Source: Actinomycetota bacterium
GTDB taxonomy: Bacteria; Actinomycetota; Actinomycetes; Mycobacteriales; HKI-0501
Reading direction: 5' to 3'
Assembly (NCBI GenBank): GCA_030840805.1
Contig: JAVEDU010000052.1
Span: 1-58,080, forward strand
Length of the DNA stretch: 58,080 nucleotides
Shown: positions 8,687-18,230 of the stretch, in pieces
Layout: every line of letters begins with the position of its first letter
How positions within the stretch are numbered: the first letter of the stretch is position 1
Program-made: the position numbers and the translations under genes
The notes under the pieces: model-generated
What the model was told of the DNA's origin: nothing
Database searches by the model: none
What the model saw: only the letters and a program-made list of their open reading frames with translations

Positions 8687-10189
8687 ATGAGGCATCGACG
8701 ACTCTCCGGTCATGGCGCCGCCGCGGATCCCGACGCGGAGTTGATCAGCGCCGTACGCGGCGGCGACTCGACGGCGTTCGGTGTCCTGTACCTGCGGCAC
8801 GTCGACGCGGCCCGCCGGCTGGCCCGCACGCTGGTGCGCGACCAGGCGGACGTGGACGATCTCGTCGCCGAGGCTTTCGCGAAGATCCTGCACGCCCTCC
8901 GCGGCGGACTCGGCCGGGACCTCGCCTTCCGCCCGTACCTGCTCACCAGCCTGCGGAACACGTTCTACGACCGGGTGCGGCGCGACAAGAGGGTGGACCT
9001 CACCGGGGACATCGCGTCGCACGACCCGGGCGTCCCGTTCGTGGACACCGCGCTGGAGGGGCTGGAACGGTCGCTCGCCGCCCGGGCCTTCGCCCGCCTG
9101 CCCGAACGCTGCCAGGTGGTGCTGTGGCACCTGGAGGTCGAGCGGGAGACGCCGGCCGAGGTGGGGCTGCTGCTGGGCCTGACCCCCAACGGGGTGTCCG
9201 CCCTCGCGTACCGGTCCCGCGAACGGCTGCGTCAGGCGTACCTCCAGGAGCACATCGCCGAACACTCCGGCGCCGACTGCGACTGGTCGGCGGAACGGCT
9301 CGGCGCCCACGTCCGGGGCGGCCTGAGTCGCCGCGACACCACCCGCGTGGAGGGGCATCTCGGCGGCTGCCCGCGCTGCCGGCTGCTGTACGTGGAGCTC
9401 GCCGAGGTCAACTCCAGCCTCCGTGCCGTGCTGGCGCCGATGGTGCTGGGCACCGCGGCGGCGGGGTACCTCCTCCAGCCCGCCAAGGCGGTGGCCGCTG
9501 TGGCCGCCGGAGCGGCGGGGACCGCGAGCGGCACGGCCGCGACGGGAACGGCGGGCTCCGGGGTCGTCGCGGGTGCCGCGGCGGGAACCGGGGTCGCCGC
9601 CGGTGGCGGGGCTGTCGCGGCCGGTGGCGCCGCCGCCACCGGGGCCGGGGCGACCGGAGTTGCCGCCACGGCAGCTCCCGCCCTCGCCGCGATGCAGGCC
9701 GGTGAGGGCGCGCTGGCCTGGGCGAGCGGCCTCCTCGTCCAGGTGCCGATCGGGGTCGCGGCGGGTTCCAAGGTCGGCGCGGCCGTCGTCGCCGTCGCGG
9801 TGAGCACGGCACTCGTCGCGGGCGCGGAGCCGGCGACCACGCTGCCGCCCACCGTCGTGGTGACCCCGCAACCGGCCGTCTCGTCCCCGGCGGTCCCGGC
9901 GGTCGCCCCCGGGATCCCCAGTCCGACCGCCGGGACCGTCGGCCCCAGCCCGGAGCCGTCCGGCCCGGCGCCGACCGGATCGAGCCCCGAGGCGGTGAGT
10001 CCGACCCCGAGCGGCTCCGGTACGCCCACCGCGTCGCCGACGACCTCCGGCGTGCCGGAGCGGGACGGGGTCACCCCCACCCCCCAGCCGACCCCCGCCG
10101 GTACGCCGACGGCGCCGCTGTTGCCCACGGACACGGACATCGTGCTGCCGTTCTCGACGTCCCCCACCGCGGAGCCGAGCCCCTCCTGA
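8687..10189 (+). CDS. ECF RNA polymerase sigma factor with zinc-finger and long C-terminal extension
   Basis: A 500-residue protein; ordinary ECF sigma factors have about 180-200. Residues ~20-95 are sigma region 2 (VDDLVAEAFAKILHAL), residues ~140-190 region 4 (ARLPERCQVVLWHLEVE and a helix-turn-helix). Residues ~205-240 form an anti-sigma-like zinc finger with HLGGCPRCRLLY (HxxxCxxC). A hydrophobic Ala/Val/Gly-rich part with possible membrane segments near residues 248-270 and 345-385 follows, then a Pro/Thr/Ser-rich tail of ~110 residues that could cross the cell wall. This is the build of sigma factors carrying their own anti-sigma-like membrane module. No separate anti-sigma gene is adjacent. 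ATG follows GGGGCAGG. Confidence 0.85.
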   Translation: MRHRRLSGHGAAADPDAELISAVRGGDSTAFGVLYLRHVDAARRLARTLVRDQADVDDLVAEAFAKILHALRGGLGRDLAFRPYLLTSLRNTFYDRVRRDKRVDLTGDIASHDPGVPFVDTALEGLERSLAARAFARLPERCQVVLWHLEVERETPAEVGLLLGLTPNGVSALAYRSRERLRQAYLQEHIAEHSGADCDWSAERLGAHVRGGLSRRDTTRVEGHLGGCPRCRLLYVELAEVNSSLRAVLAPMVLGTAAAGYLLQPAKAVAAVAAGAAGTASGTAATGTAGSGVVAGAAAGTGVAAGGGAVAAGGAAATGAGATGVAATAAPALAAMQAGEGALAWASGLLVQVPIGVAAGSKVGAAVVAVAVSTALVAGAEPATTLPPTVVVTPQPAVSSPAVPAVAPGIPSPTAGTVGPSPEPSGPAPTGSSPEAVSPTPSGSGTPTASPTTSGVPERDGVTPTPQPTPAGTPTAPLLPTDTDIVLPFSTSPTAEPSPS

Positions 10190-10261
10190 CCGGGAACTGT
10201 CGGTGACCGGTGCGAGACTTCTCCGCGTAGGGGGCTGGTTCCGGCAACGAGGAGTGGGTCC

Positions 10262-13200
10262 GTGCAGCGTGTCGAGGGTCGGCTGGTCCTCAGCCCGACA
10301 GACCTGACCAAGCACCTCGCGTGCGCGCACGCGACCACGCTCGACCTGGCGGTCGTGGCCGGTGCGGTCGTGGCGCCGCACGTGGCGGACGACGCGCTCA
10401 CGCTGATCTTCGAGCTGGGCCTCGAACACGAGCGGGCCTATCTGGCGTCGCTGCGGGCCGAGGGCCGCTCGATCACCGAGATCCCCACCGCGTTCGACGC
10501 GGACGGCCGGCGGCGCGCGGAGCAGCAGACGCTGGACGCGATGAGGTCCGGCGCCGACGTGGTCTACCAGGGCACCTTCTTCGACGGCTCCTGGGGCGGG
10601 CAGGCCGACTTCCTGCTGCGGGTGGACCGGCCGTCGCGCCTCGGTCCGTGGTCGTACGAGATCGCGGACACCAAGCTCGCGCGGCGGCTGAAGGTGCCGG
10701 CGCTGCTCCAGATGGCCGTGTACGCCGAGCGGCTGGAGCACCTGCAGGGCGTCGCACCCGAGGGCCTGTACGTGGTGACCGGCGACGGCGAGAACCGGCC
10801 CTGGCGGCTGGTGGACGTGGCGGCGTACGCCCGCCACGTCCGGGGGCGACTGCGGAGCTTCACCGAAACGCGGCCCGTCACGGAGCCGGTCCCCGTCACC
10901 CACTGCGGACAGTGCCGGTGGCTCGACCGCTGCGCGGCGCAGTGGCGGCGCGAGGACGACCTGTCGCTGGTGGCGTTCATGCGCGGCGACCACCGGGCGG
11001 CGCTGCGGGCCCACGGCATCACCACGCTCGCCGGGCTCGCCGCGTGCGCCCCGGACGACCTGCCGCGCGGCATCGGCCGGGCGTCGCGGGAGCGCCTGGT
11101 GCAGCAGGCCGCCGAGCAGCTGCGCGAACGCACGAGCGGGAAGCCGTCGTACCTCCTGCTCCCGCCGGTCCCGGGAACGGGCCTGCTCCGACTGCCGCCG
11201 CCCGATCAGGGTGACCTGTACCTCGACTTCGAGGGCGATCCGTACGCCGAGGGCGGGGAGGGCCGGGAGTACCTGGCCGGCGTCGGCGACCGCGGGGACG
11301 GCTTCATCGCGCTCTGGGCCCATGACCGGGACGCCGAACGGCAGCTGACCGCCGATCTGGTCGACCTGCTCCTGGCACGGTGGCGCGCCTACCCCGACAT
11401 GCACGTCTACCACTACGCGGCGTACGAGGTGACCGCGCTCAAGCGGCTCACCGCGCGGCACGGGGTGCGGGAGGCGGAGCTGGACCAGCTGCTGCGGGGC
11501 GAGCGGTTCGTCGACCTGTACGCCGTGGTCCGGCAGGGCCTGCGGATCAGCAAGCCGTCGTACTCGATCAAGAAGCTCGAGGCCTTCTACTGGCATGCGG
11601 AGCGCAACAAGGACGAGGACGTCGCCGACGCGATGGCCAGCGTGCTCGCCTACGAGCGGTGGCTCGTCGAGCGGGAGGGCGACACGCTCGCGCAGATCGA
11701 GGCGTACAACCGCGACGACGTCCGGTCCACCCATGCGCTCCAGACGTGGCTGGAGGGGCGCCGGGACGAGCTGGAGGACGAGCGGGGCGCGCCGGCCCGG
11801 CCGCAGGAGCAGAAGCCCGAGCCGGACCGCCCCCGGACCGAGGCGGAGCTGACGGAGCTGGAGCTCGTGGAGCGGCTCGCCGGCCACCCCCTGCTTGCCG
11901 ACCTGGTGCAGTGGCACCGCCGGGAGGCCCGCCCGGCCTGGTGGGACTACTACCGGCTGGGCGACCTCGACGAGGACGAGCTGGTGGACGACGGCACCGC
12001 GCTCGGCCCGCTCTCGACCCCCGAGCTGGTCGGCACCGACAAGCGCAGCAGGCTGTGGCGGTACACGTTCGCCCCGCAGGACACCCGGGTGCGCGTCGGC
12101 AAGACCGTGCACGACGTGGACGACCACGAGGCCGGCGGCACGGTGGTGGAGCTCGACGCGCTCGGTGGCACGGTGGTGGTGAAGCGGCAGGCGGAGCCGA
12201 AGTCGCCGCGGGCGTTCGGCCCGCCGGGGCCGATCGACGACAAGGTGCTCCGGGAGTCCGTCGCGGCGGCGGCGGAGGACCGGCTGGCGGGGCGGCCCGG
12301 GCTGGCGGGTGCGCTCCTGCACCGCCGGGCGCCCGCGGGGACGGCCGTGCGGCCGGGGGAGACGCCGGCGGACGCGGTGCTGCGGGTCGGCACGTCGCTC
12401 GACGGCACCGTGCTCGCCGTCCAGGGGCCGCCCGGCAGCGGAAAGACGACCGTCGGCGCGAAGCTGATCCGGGCTCTGCTCGATGCGGGCAAGACGGTCG
12501 GGGTCACCGCGACCTCGCACGCCGTGATCGGCCATCTCCTCGGCGCCGTCGGACGGCCCGCCCTGCACAAGTGCGACGAGGACCAGCACTCCGGTAACCC
12601 GGCCATCGTCCGGGCGGCCACCAACCCGGAGGTGGCCGCGGCGCTGGCGGACGGCAGCGCGCGGCTCGTGGGCGGCACGTCGTGGATGTGGGCGCGCGAG
12701 GAGATGGCGTCCGCCGTCGACGTGCTCGTGGTGGACGAGGCGGGCCAGTACTCCCTCGCCAACGCCGTCGCGGTGGCCCGGGGGGCGCGGTCGATGGTGC
12801 TGCTCGGCGATCCCCAGCAGCTGGCCCAGCCGTCCCGGGCGGAGCACCCCGGCGGCGCCGGCGCCTCGGTGCTGGAGCACCTGCTCGACGGGCACGACAC
12901 CGTGCCGCCGGACCGCGGCATCTTCCTCGACCGGTCGTGGCGGATGCATCCGGCGATCACCGAGTTCGTCTCCGACCTCGCGTACGAGGGGCGGCTGACG
13001 TCCGGCCCCGGCCGGGAGCGCCAGGAGGTGCGGGGTGCCGGATCGCTGTCGGGCAACGGGCTCCGGGTCGTGGAGGTGGCGCACGCCGGCAACGCCGCGA
13101 AGTCGCCCGAGGAGGCCCGGGCCGTCGCGGACCTGTGGACCTCGCTCCAGGGCGCGGAGTTCGTGGACAGCGACGGCGCGACCCGGCGGCTCGGCCCGGA

Positions 13201-13567
13201 CGACGTGCTCGTCGTCGCGCCGTACAACAACCAGGTCGCCGAGATCCTCGCGCTCCTCCCGGCCGGGGCGCGGGCCGGGACGGTGGACCGGTTCCAGGGC
13301 CAGGAGGCCCCCGTCGTCCTGTACTCGATGACCAGTTCGTCGGCCGCGGACGCGCCGCGCGGGGTGGACTTCCTGTACGACCTGCACCGGCTGAACGTGG
13401 CGGTCTCGCGCGCCCAGGCGCTCGCGGTGGTCGTGCTCAGCCCGGCCCTGCTCGACGCCGCCGTCCGGTCGCCCGAGCAGCTCCGCCGGGTGAACGCCCT
13501 GTGCCGGCTGGTCGAGCACGCGACCGGTTCGGGAAAACCGCCCCGGGATTCCGCACCTGCCGATTGA
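10262..13567 (+). CDS. TM0106-type RecB-like nuclease fused to RNase H-like domain and SF1 helicase
   Basis: A 1101-residue DNA-processing protein. Residues ~10-230 are a RecB/PD-(D/E)xK nuclease: GQADFLLRV, IADTKLA (the D-x-K of the active site) and QMAVYAERL. One cysteine near residue 21 plus CGQCRWLDRC near residue 217 can hold an Fe-S cluster, as in AddB/Cas4-like nucleases. Residues ~315-500 resemble an RNase H-like exonuclease (YLDFEGDPYAEGG). The C-terminal half is a superfamily 1 helicase: Walker A GPPGSGKTT near 721, Walker B VVDEAGQ near 823, DRFQGQEAP near 1015 and NVAVSRAQ. GTG start after GAGGAG. Role in DNA repair or defence is inferred; no biochemical function is known to me for this exact architecture. 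Confidence 0.85.
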   Translation: MQRVEGRLVLSPTDLTKHLACAHATTLDLAVVAGAVVAPHVADDALTLIFELGLEHERAYLASLRAEGRSITEIPTAFDADGRRRAEQQTLDAMRSGADVVYQGTFFDGSWGGQADFLLRVDRPSRLGPWSYEIADTKLARRLKVPALLQMAVYAERLEHLQGVAPEGLYVVTGDGENRPWRLVDVAAYARHVRGRLRSFTETRPVTEPVPVTHCGQCRWLDRCAAQWRREDDLSLVAFMRGDHRAALRAHGITTLAGLAACAPDDLPRGIGRASRERLVQQAAEQLRERTSGKPSYLLLPPVPGTGLLRLPPPDQGDLYLDFEGDPYAEGGEGREYLAGVGDRGDGFIALWAHDRDAERQLTADLVDLLLARWRAYPDMHVYHYAAYEVTALKRLTARHGVREAELDQLLRGERFVDLYAVVRQGLRISKPSYSIKKLEAFYWHAERNKDEDVADAMASVLAYERWLVEREGDTLAQIEAYNRDDVRSTHALQTWLEGRRDELEDERGAPARPQEQKPEPDRPRTEAELTELELVERLAGHPLLADLVQWHRREARPAWWDYYRLGDLDEDELVDDGTALGPLSTPELVGTDKRSRLWRYTFAPQDTRVRVGKTVHDVDDHEAGGTVVELDALGGTVVVKRQAEPKSPRAFGPPGPIDDKVLRESVAAAAEDRLAGRPGLAGALLHRRAPAGTAVRPGETPADAVLRVGTSLDGTVLAVQGPPGSGKTTVGAKLIRALLDAGKTVGVTATSHAVIGHLLGAVGRPALHKCDEDQHSGNPAIVRAATNPEVAAALADGSARLVGGTSWMWAREEMASAVDVLVVDEAGQYSLANAVAVARGARSMVLLGDPQQLAQPSRAEHPGGAGASVLEHLLDGHDTVPPDRGIFLDRSWRMHPAITEFVSDLAYEGRLTSGPGRERQEVRGAGSLSGNGLRVVEVAHAGNAAKSPEEARAVADLWTSLQGAEFVDSDGATRRLGPDDVLVVAPYNNQVAEILALLPAGARAGTVDRFQGQEAPVVLYSMTSSSAADAPRGVDFLYDLHRLNVAVSRAQALAVVVLSPALLDAAVRSPEQLRRVNALCRLVEHATGSGKPPRDSAPAD

Positions 13568-13602
13568 GGTGCGCGCGGCAAGCACTGCACGGGCGGAAGA
13601 AA

Positions 13603-14690
13603 TTGAACAGCTCGACCGCGCGAACCGCGACGACCCCTGCGTCGGTCACCGCATTGGTGGTGCCGGCGGGGCTCCTGACGCTGCCGCCGGTGGCGCAGGC
13701 GGCCACCAGTCCGACGGTCTCCAGCTTCGGCGCGGTCGCCGGGGATCCGGGCATCCTCCGGGTGGCCGCGACGTCGGACACCCCGATCGCCCCGGTCACC
13801 GCGATGCTGACGCCGTCGCAGGGCACCGGCGCGGCCGCGACCGTGACGACCTTCGAGCCGGTACCGGGCCAGGGTGGCGGGTGGCAGAGCGCGCGGGTCG
13901 TCCTGCCGGAGTACGACTTCTACCGGATGTCGGTCGACGTGGCGCACAGCGACGGTGACCACACCGTCACGTCGGCGCGTGACCAGGTCCTGTACTGGCC
14001 GACCGCGCCGACCGTCAGTGGCGTGATCGGACCGAACACCGTGGCCGCGGACACCACGTCGTGACGGCCGCCGGGGTGCTGAACCGGCTCGACCCGAAGA
14101 CCGGTGAGGTGGGCCCGTGGCCGGACCGGCAGGTGTCGGTCCGCGTGTCTTCCGACGTCGGCGAGCCGGTCCGCACCGGTCCCGACGGCCGGTACGAGGC
14201 CTCCGTCACGATCACGAAGGCGGACCGGCCCACCGGGGCGGTCGAGGTCAGCGCCCAGACCGACGTCGTGACGGCGGACGGCCGCCGCAAGGCCTTCCGG
14301 TACGTGGACTCCGGCACCGTCGCCATCACCCGTCGGCCACCCGGATCCGGCTCGACAGCACGACCGCGACGGCGAACGAACGCGCTCAGCCGACCGTCGG
14401 CGGCGTCGCCGGGTAGCTGTCCGGCGCGCGATGGAAGCCGCTCGTCGGCGCGAACGTCGTCTCCGACAACGGTGGCGCCTCCGGTTCGCCGACGTCGGCC
14501 ACCGGCGCGTTCTCGCTCAGCATCCCGGTGCCGCAGCGCGACGCCGTGCTGGACGTGCACCTGTCGAACTCCGATGCGCTGCCGGCACGGGCCACCGCGA
14601 GCGTGCAGGTCACCGTCGTGACCGAGACCCCGCTGAACTGGAACGAGTTCTGGGTCTCCGAGTACTCGGGCGTCTACATCGGCCCCGGCG
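13603..14690 (+). pseudogene. Broken secreted Ig-like/cell-surface protein
   Basis: Begins with a TTG after GGGCGGAAGAAA and a good signal peptide ending VAQA near residue 33. The protein then continues in three different frames. The first frame runs from 13603 to a TGA at 14064. The second runs from about 14061 to about 14330, with DPKTGEVGPWPDRQV. The third runs from about 14325 and is interrupted by a TAG at 14414-14416 inside VAG-stop-LSGARWKPL. The pieces read like one beta-rich extracellular protein, so at least two frameshifts and one nonsense mutation have inactivated it. Similarity fades near 14690, where a fragment of asnB on the other strand begins. Sequencing error is an alternative for individual shifts, but three lesions in one gene favour true decay. 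Confidence 0.7.
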
Positions 14691-14800
14691 GCGAACCCCT
14701 CGCCGTCCGGTCCGCGGTGCGCCTGCGCTGCCGCCATCCGGCGCAGCACGGGATCACCCGCCTCGCGGTCGAGTCCGACATACCCGGCGATGCCGCACAG
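14681..14800 (-). pseudogene. 5' fragment of an asparagine synthase (glutamine-hydrolysing) gene
   Basis: On the minus strand from 14800 the translation reads [15 protein letters not shown], then [16 protein letters not shown]. This is the start of the class II glutaminase domain of AsnB, with the catalytic cysteine at position 2 and the HRGPDGEG motif, about 36-40 codons in all. The initiator position is CTG, not ATG or GTG, although GGGGGA lies upstream. After GEGF the similarity ends abruptly and no downstream AsnB sequence is present. It is a gene fragment abutting the broken secreted protein gene, which suggests a rearrangement or deletion breakpoint near 14690. Confidence 0.65.
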
Positions 14801-15038
14801 GTACGGCGTCCCCCTGACTCCCCCTCGGCGGCCAGCGGACCTTGTGTTCCTGGGTAGGACAGCGAAGACCCGGCGCGACATCCGTTCGTGCCGGGACGTT
14901 CTCCAGCCGACGGTGCCCCAGCTCCGCAACCCCGCCTCGCGTGGCCGGGTCGCCGGACCCGACACTAGGGTGGGCCCCAGGTGCGCCGGGACGGCTGGTC
15001 GGCGGTGCTCGACTCGATCCCGAACGGAGCGGACCCTC

Positions 15039-16307
15039 GTGACGCTGTTCGGCCGAGGTTCCTGGGCCGAGGCTCGCCGCATCGCGGACGTGCTCCGCAA
15101 GGAGACGATCGGCGGGGTGCTGCTGCTCGCGGGCGCGGTGCTGGCCCTGGTGTGGGCCAACTCCCCGTGGGCGGACTCCTACGAGTCCCTCCGGCAGCTG
15201 CGGGTCGGCCCCGCCGCGCTGCACCTCGACCTCACCCTGTCGGCCTGGGCGTCGGACGGGCTGCTGGCGATCTTCTTCTTCGTCGCGGGGCTGGAACTGA
15301 AGCGCGAGTTCGTCGCGGGCGACCTGCGGGACCCGCGCCGCGCCGCCGTGCCGGTCGCGGCCGCGCTCGGCGGCGTCGCCGTCCCCGCGCTGGCGTACCT
15401 GCTCGTGGCCGGGGGAGCGGGTGGCGGTGCGGCCCGGGGCTGGGCGATCCCGACCGCCACCGACATCGCGTTCGCGCTGGCGGTGCTCGCCGTGATCGGG
15501 CGGAACCTGCCGCCGGCGCTGCGGACGTTCCTGCTGACGCTCGCGGTCGTCGACGACCTCGTCGCGATCGGCATCATCGCGCTCTTCTACACGCAGTCCC
15601 TGGCGCTCGCGCCGCTGCTCGCCGCGGTGGTCCCGCTGGCGGTCTTCACCGTGCTCGTCCAGCGGCGGGTGCGCTCGTGGTGGCTGCTGCTGCCGTTCGC
15701 CTTCGCGGTCTGGGCGCTGTTCCACGCCTCCGGTGTGCACGCGACCGTCGCCGGGGTGCTGCTCGGCTTCGCCGTGCCGGTGATCCGCCGCAGCCCCGGC
15801 GACGGACCCGGGCTGGCGGAGCATTTCGAGCACCGGTGGCGGCCGCTGTCCGCGGGCGTCGCCGTACCGGTCTTCGCCTTCTTCTCCGCGGGCGTCGCGG
15901 TCGGCGGCGTGAGCGGACTGGCGGACTCGCTCACCGACCGGGTGTCCCTCGGGATCGTGCTCGGGCTGCTCGTCGGCAAGACGGCCGGCGTCTTCACGGC
16001 CACCTACCTGGTCGCCAGGTTCACCCGGGCGCATCTCGACGAGGGCCTGGCGTGGATCGACGTGTTCGGCCTGGCGATCCTGGCGGGCATCGGGTTCACC
16101 GTGTCACTGCTCATCGGGGAACTGGCGTTCGGCGAGGGCAGCGCCCGCAACGACCACGTGAAGGTGGCCGTGCTCACCGGTTCGCTGGTGTCGGCGCTCG
16201 TGGCGAGCGTGGTGCTGCGGATGCGCGACCGGGCGTACCGGCGCATCCGGGCGCAGGAGACCGTCGATGCCGACCGGGACGGCATCCCGGACGTGTACCA
16301 GACCTGA
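15039..16307 (+). CDS. nhaA: Na+/H+ antiporter NhaA
   Basis: A 422-residue inner-membrane antiporter that exchanges sodium for protons, for pH and sodium homeostasis. Family marks: [19 protein letters not shown] near residue 30, [13 protein letters not shown] near residue 80, the [12 protein letters not shown] helix, and [16 protein letters not shown] with the paired Asp residues of the ion site. About 11-12 membrane segments are visible. The start is the GTG at 15039 with GGAG upstream; the frame is open further upstream, but that stretch is not NhaA-like. The C-terminus ends [12 protein letters not shown], a calcium-loop-like motif. Converges on the small membrane protein gene. Confidence 0.95.
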   Translation: MTLFGRGSWAEARRIADVLRKETIGGVLLLAGAVLALVWANSPWADSYESLRQLRVGPAALHLDLTLSAWASDGLLAIFFFVAGLELKREFVAGDLRDPRRAAVPVAAALGGVAVPALAYLLVAGGAGGGAARGWAIPTATDIAFALAVLAVIGRNLPPALRTFLLTLAVVDDLVAIGIIALFYTQSLALAPLLAAVVPLAVFTVLVQRRVRSWWLLLPFAFAVWALFHASGVHATVAGVLLGFAVPVIRRSPGDGPGLAEHFEHRWRPLSAGVAVPVFAFFSAGVAVGGVSGLADSLTDRVSLGIVLGLLVGKTAGVFTATYLVARFTRAHLDEGLAWIDVFGLAILAGIGFTVSLLIGELAFGEGSARNDHVKVAVLTGSLVSALVASVVLRMRDRAYRRIRAQETVDADRDGIPDVYQT

Positions 16308-16381
16308 CCGGCCGATCCGCGGAGGCGACGCACGGGTCGGTGCGCCGGACGGGGTTCCGGGACGTGGCGCTCACCACCGTC

Positions 16382-16401
16382 GGCGGCCCACGGTGGCCGC
16401 C
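16382..16401. terminator. Weak hairpin between convergent nhaA and small membrane protein gene
   Basis: GGCGGCC and GGCCGCC arms flank a six-base loop in the 145-base gap between two convergent genes. There is no T tract. Such short GC hairpins are common by chance at this base composition, so this is only a candidate. Confidence 0.3.
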
Positions 16402-16452
16402 GGGCACGATCGTTGCGAGGACCCGCCACCGCACGCCGTCGCGTGGGCGGAC

Positions 16453-16707
16453 TCAGGCGCTGCCGAACAGGCTCGCGCTCAGCGTCGTGAGCCCGCTGCG
16501 CAACCCGTTGACGACCGTGACGGAGGTGTTCGCGAGGGGACCCGGCTGGCCCGCGATGGTGACCCCGAGGATCAGGGCCACCAGCACCGGGAAGATCGCG
16601 CCCCGGCTGCGCCAGCACATGATGATCAGCAGGATGAGGAGCACCGTTCCGAACATGGCGACGGTCATCGCAACCACTCCGTTCCCAGCGGTGGTCGGGT
16701 TGCTCAT
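16453..16707 (-). CDS. Small membrane protein of unknown function
   Basis: An 84-residue protein with two clear hydrophobic segments: residues ~12-31 (AMTVAMFGTVLLILLIIM) and residues ~37-52 (AIFPVLVALILGVTIAG). The loop between them is CWRSRG, and a polar tail follows. I do not recognise a family. Coding is supported by an excellent ribosome binding site (GAGAGGAGC immediately before the ATG) and by its own short interval between nhaA and the MHS transporter. Role unknown. Confidence 0.7.
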   Translation of the reverse strand: MSNPTTAGNGVVAMTVAMFGTVLLILLIIMCWRSRGAIFPVLVALILGVTIAGQPGPLANTSVTVVNGLRSGLTTLSASLFGSA

Positions 16708-16796
16708 GCTCCTCTCAGGATGCGCCGTACCGGGAACGGATCAAGTGGAAAGTCCGCCCTCCGCCGGAGCGGGCCCGACTGGGCCGCGAGGTCGGG

Positions 16797-18137
16797 TCAG
16801 GAGTCGGCGGTCTCCGCTGCCCGGGCCGGCGCCTCGTTCGGCATGGGCCCCTCCGGTGCCTGGCGCGGCATCAGCAGCAGCGCGGCCATCGCGATCACCG
16901 CGCACGCGACGATGTACCAGCTGATGTAGGTGCTCGACCCGGTCTTCTCCAGGATCGCGGCGGCGATCAGCGGCGCCGGGCCGCCCGCGATCAGGGACGC
17001 CCCGTGGTAGCCGAGGCCCGCGCCGCTGTACCGGACGTTGGGGCCGAACGACTCGGCGATCAGCGCCGCCTGCGGCCCGTACTGCATGTCGTGGAAGAGC
17101 AGGGACAGCAGGACGGCCAGCAGCACGAGGCCGGCGGACCTCGTGTTCAGCAGCCCGAAGTACGGGAACGCGTACAGCCCCGTGCAGACGATCCCGATGC
17201 CGTACATCCGCCGCCGGCCGATGACGTCGGACAGGTAGCCGAACAGCGGCACCGTGACCAGCCCCATGAGCGCACCGAGCATCGTGTAGTTCAGCACCTC
17301 GCTGCGGGGCAGGCCGAGGTGCTTGGTGCCGTACGTGAGCACGAACGTGATGAACAGGTAGAACGGCGCCTGCTCCGACATCCGCACCAGCGCCGAGGTG
17401 AGGACCGCGCGGGGCTGGCGGCGGATGACCTCCCACACCGGACGACGGGCGACCGCCCGCTGCGACTTGACGGCCGTGAACTCGGGGCTCTCCAGCACCC
17501 GCAGCCGAACGTACAGGCCGATCCCGACGAGCACGATGCTGACCAGGAACGGCACCCGCCAGCCCCAGGTCTCGAAGTCGGGACCGGCGACGCGGGACAT
17601 CAGCGCGATCATGCCGGTGGACGCGAGCAGCCCGAGCGGGACGCCGACCTGCGGCCAGCTCGCCATGAAGCCGCGGCGCTCCTTGCTGCCCCACTCCATC
17701 GACAGCAGGACCGAGCCGCCCCATTCCCCACCCACGCCGATGCCCTGGACGATGCGGAGCAGGATCAGGAGCACCGGCGCGGCCACGCCGATCGCGTCGA
17801 AGCCAGGGAGCAGGCCGATGAGGAACGTGCTGATCCCCATCATCACCAGCGTCGTGACGAGCGTGGCCTTGCGACCGACCCGGTCGCCGAAGTGGCCGAA
17901 GATCGCCGCTCCGATCGGGCGCGCGGCGAAGCCGACGAACTGCGTGCCGAACGCGGCGAGGACACCCGCGAACGGGGACGAGCCGGGGAAGAACAGCGCG
18001 GGGAACACCAGCGCTGCCGCGGTGCCGTAGAGGAAGAAGTCGTACCACTCGATCGCGGTGCCGACGGTCGCCGCGACGACCGCGCGACGGCGGTGGCGGC
18101 GTGCGTCCTGGTGGGACATGGTTCCCGTACTGGCCAC
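16797..18137 (-). CDS. MFS transporter, metabolite:H+ symporter (MHS) family
   Basis: A 446-residue, 12-segment membrane transporter. The N-terminal motif GTAIEWYDFFLYGTAAAL is characteristic of the MHS family (ShiA, KgtP, ProP and relatives); FGDRVGRKATL between segments 2 and 3 and RIVQGIGVGGEWGGSVLL in segment 5 are also family signatures. Members import organic acids, shikimate, osmolytes or aromatic acids by proton symport; substrate cannot be assigned here. GTG at 18137 is preceded by GGGAG; an internal ATG at 18119 is the alternative. Same strand as, and downstream of, the unknown secreted protein gene with a 93-base gap. Confidence 0.92.
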   Translation of the reverse strand: MASTGTMSHQDARRHRRRAVVAATVGTAIEWYDFFLYGTAAALVFPALFFPGSSPFAGVLAAFGTQFVGFAARPIGAAIFGHFGDRVGRKATLVTTLVMMGISTFLIGLLPGFDAIGVAAPVLLILLRIVQGIGVGGEWGGSVLLSMEWGSKERRGFMASWPQVGVPLGLLASTGMIALMSRVAGPDFETWGWRVPFLVSIVLVGIGLYVRLRVLESPEFTAVKSQRAVARRPVWEVIRRQPRAVLTSALVRMSEQAPFYLFITFVLTYGTKHLGLPRSEVLNYTMLGALMGLVTVPLFGYLSDVIGRRRMYGIGIVCTGLYAFPYFGLLNTRSAGLVLLAVLLSLLFHDMQYGPQAALIAESFGPNVRYSGAGLGYHGASLIAGGPAPLIAAAILEKTGSSTYISWYIVACAVIAMAALLLMPRQAPEGPMPNEAPARAAETADS

Positions 18138-18230
18138 AGCAGGCTCCCTAGTGGACGCAACACTCCGCCGCCGAATGGGTGAGGAGACTCCTCCGTCCGG
18201 GGGAGAGGCGTCAAGGCCCGCCGGCCACGG

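Noticed and set aside
8258-13585. A 1775-codon open frame on the minus strand
   Set aside because: It runs antisense to the sigma factor and nuclease-helicase genes, has Arg/Pro/Gly/His-rich low-complexity translation and no motifs. Such frames arise from third-position G/C bias.
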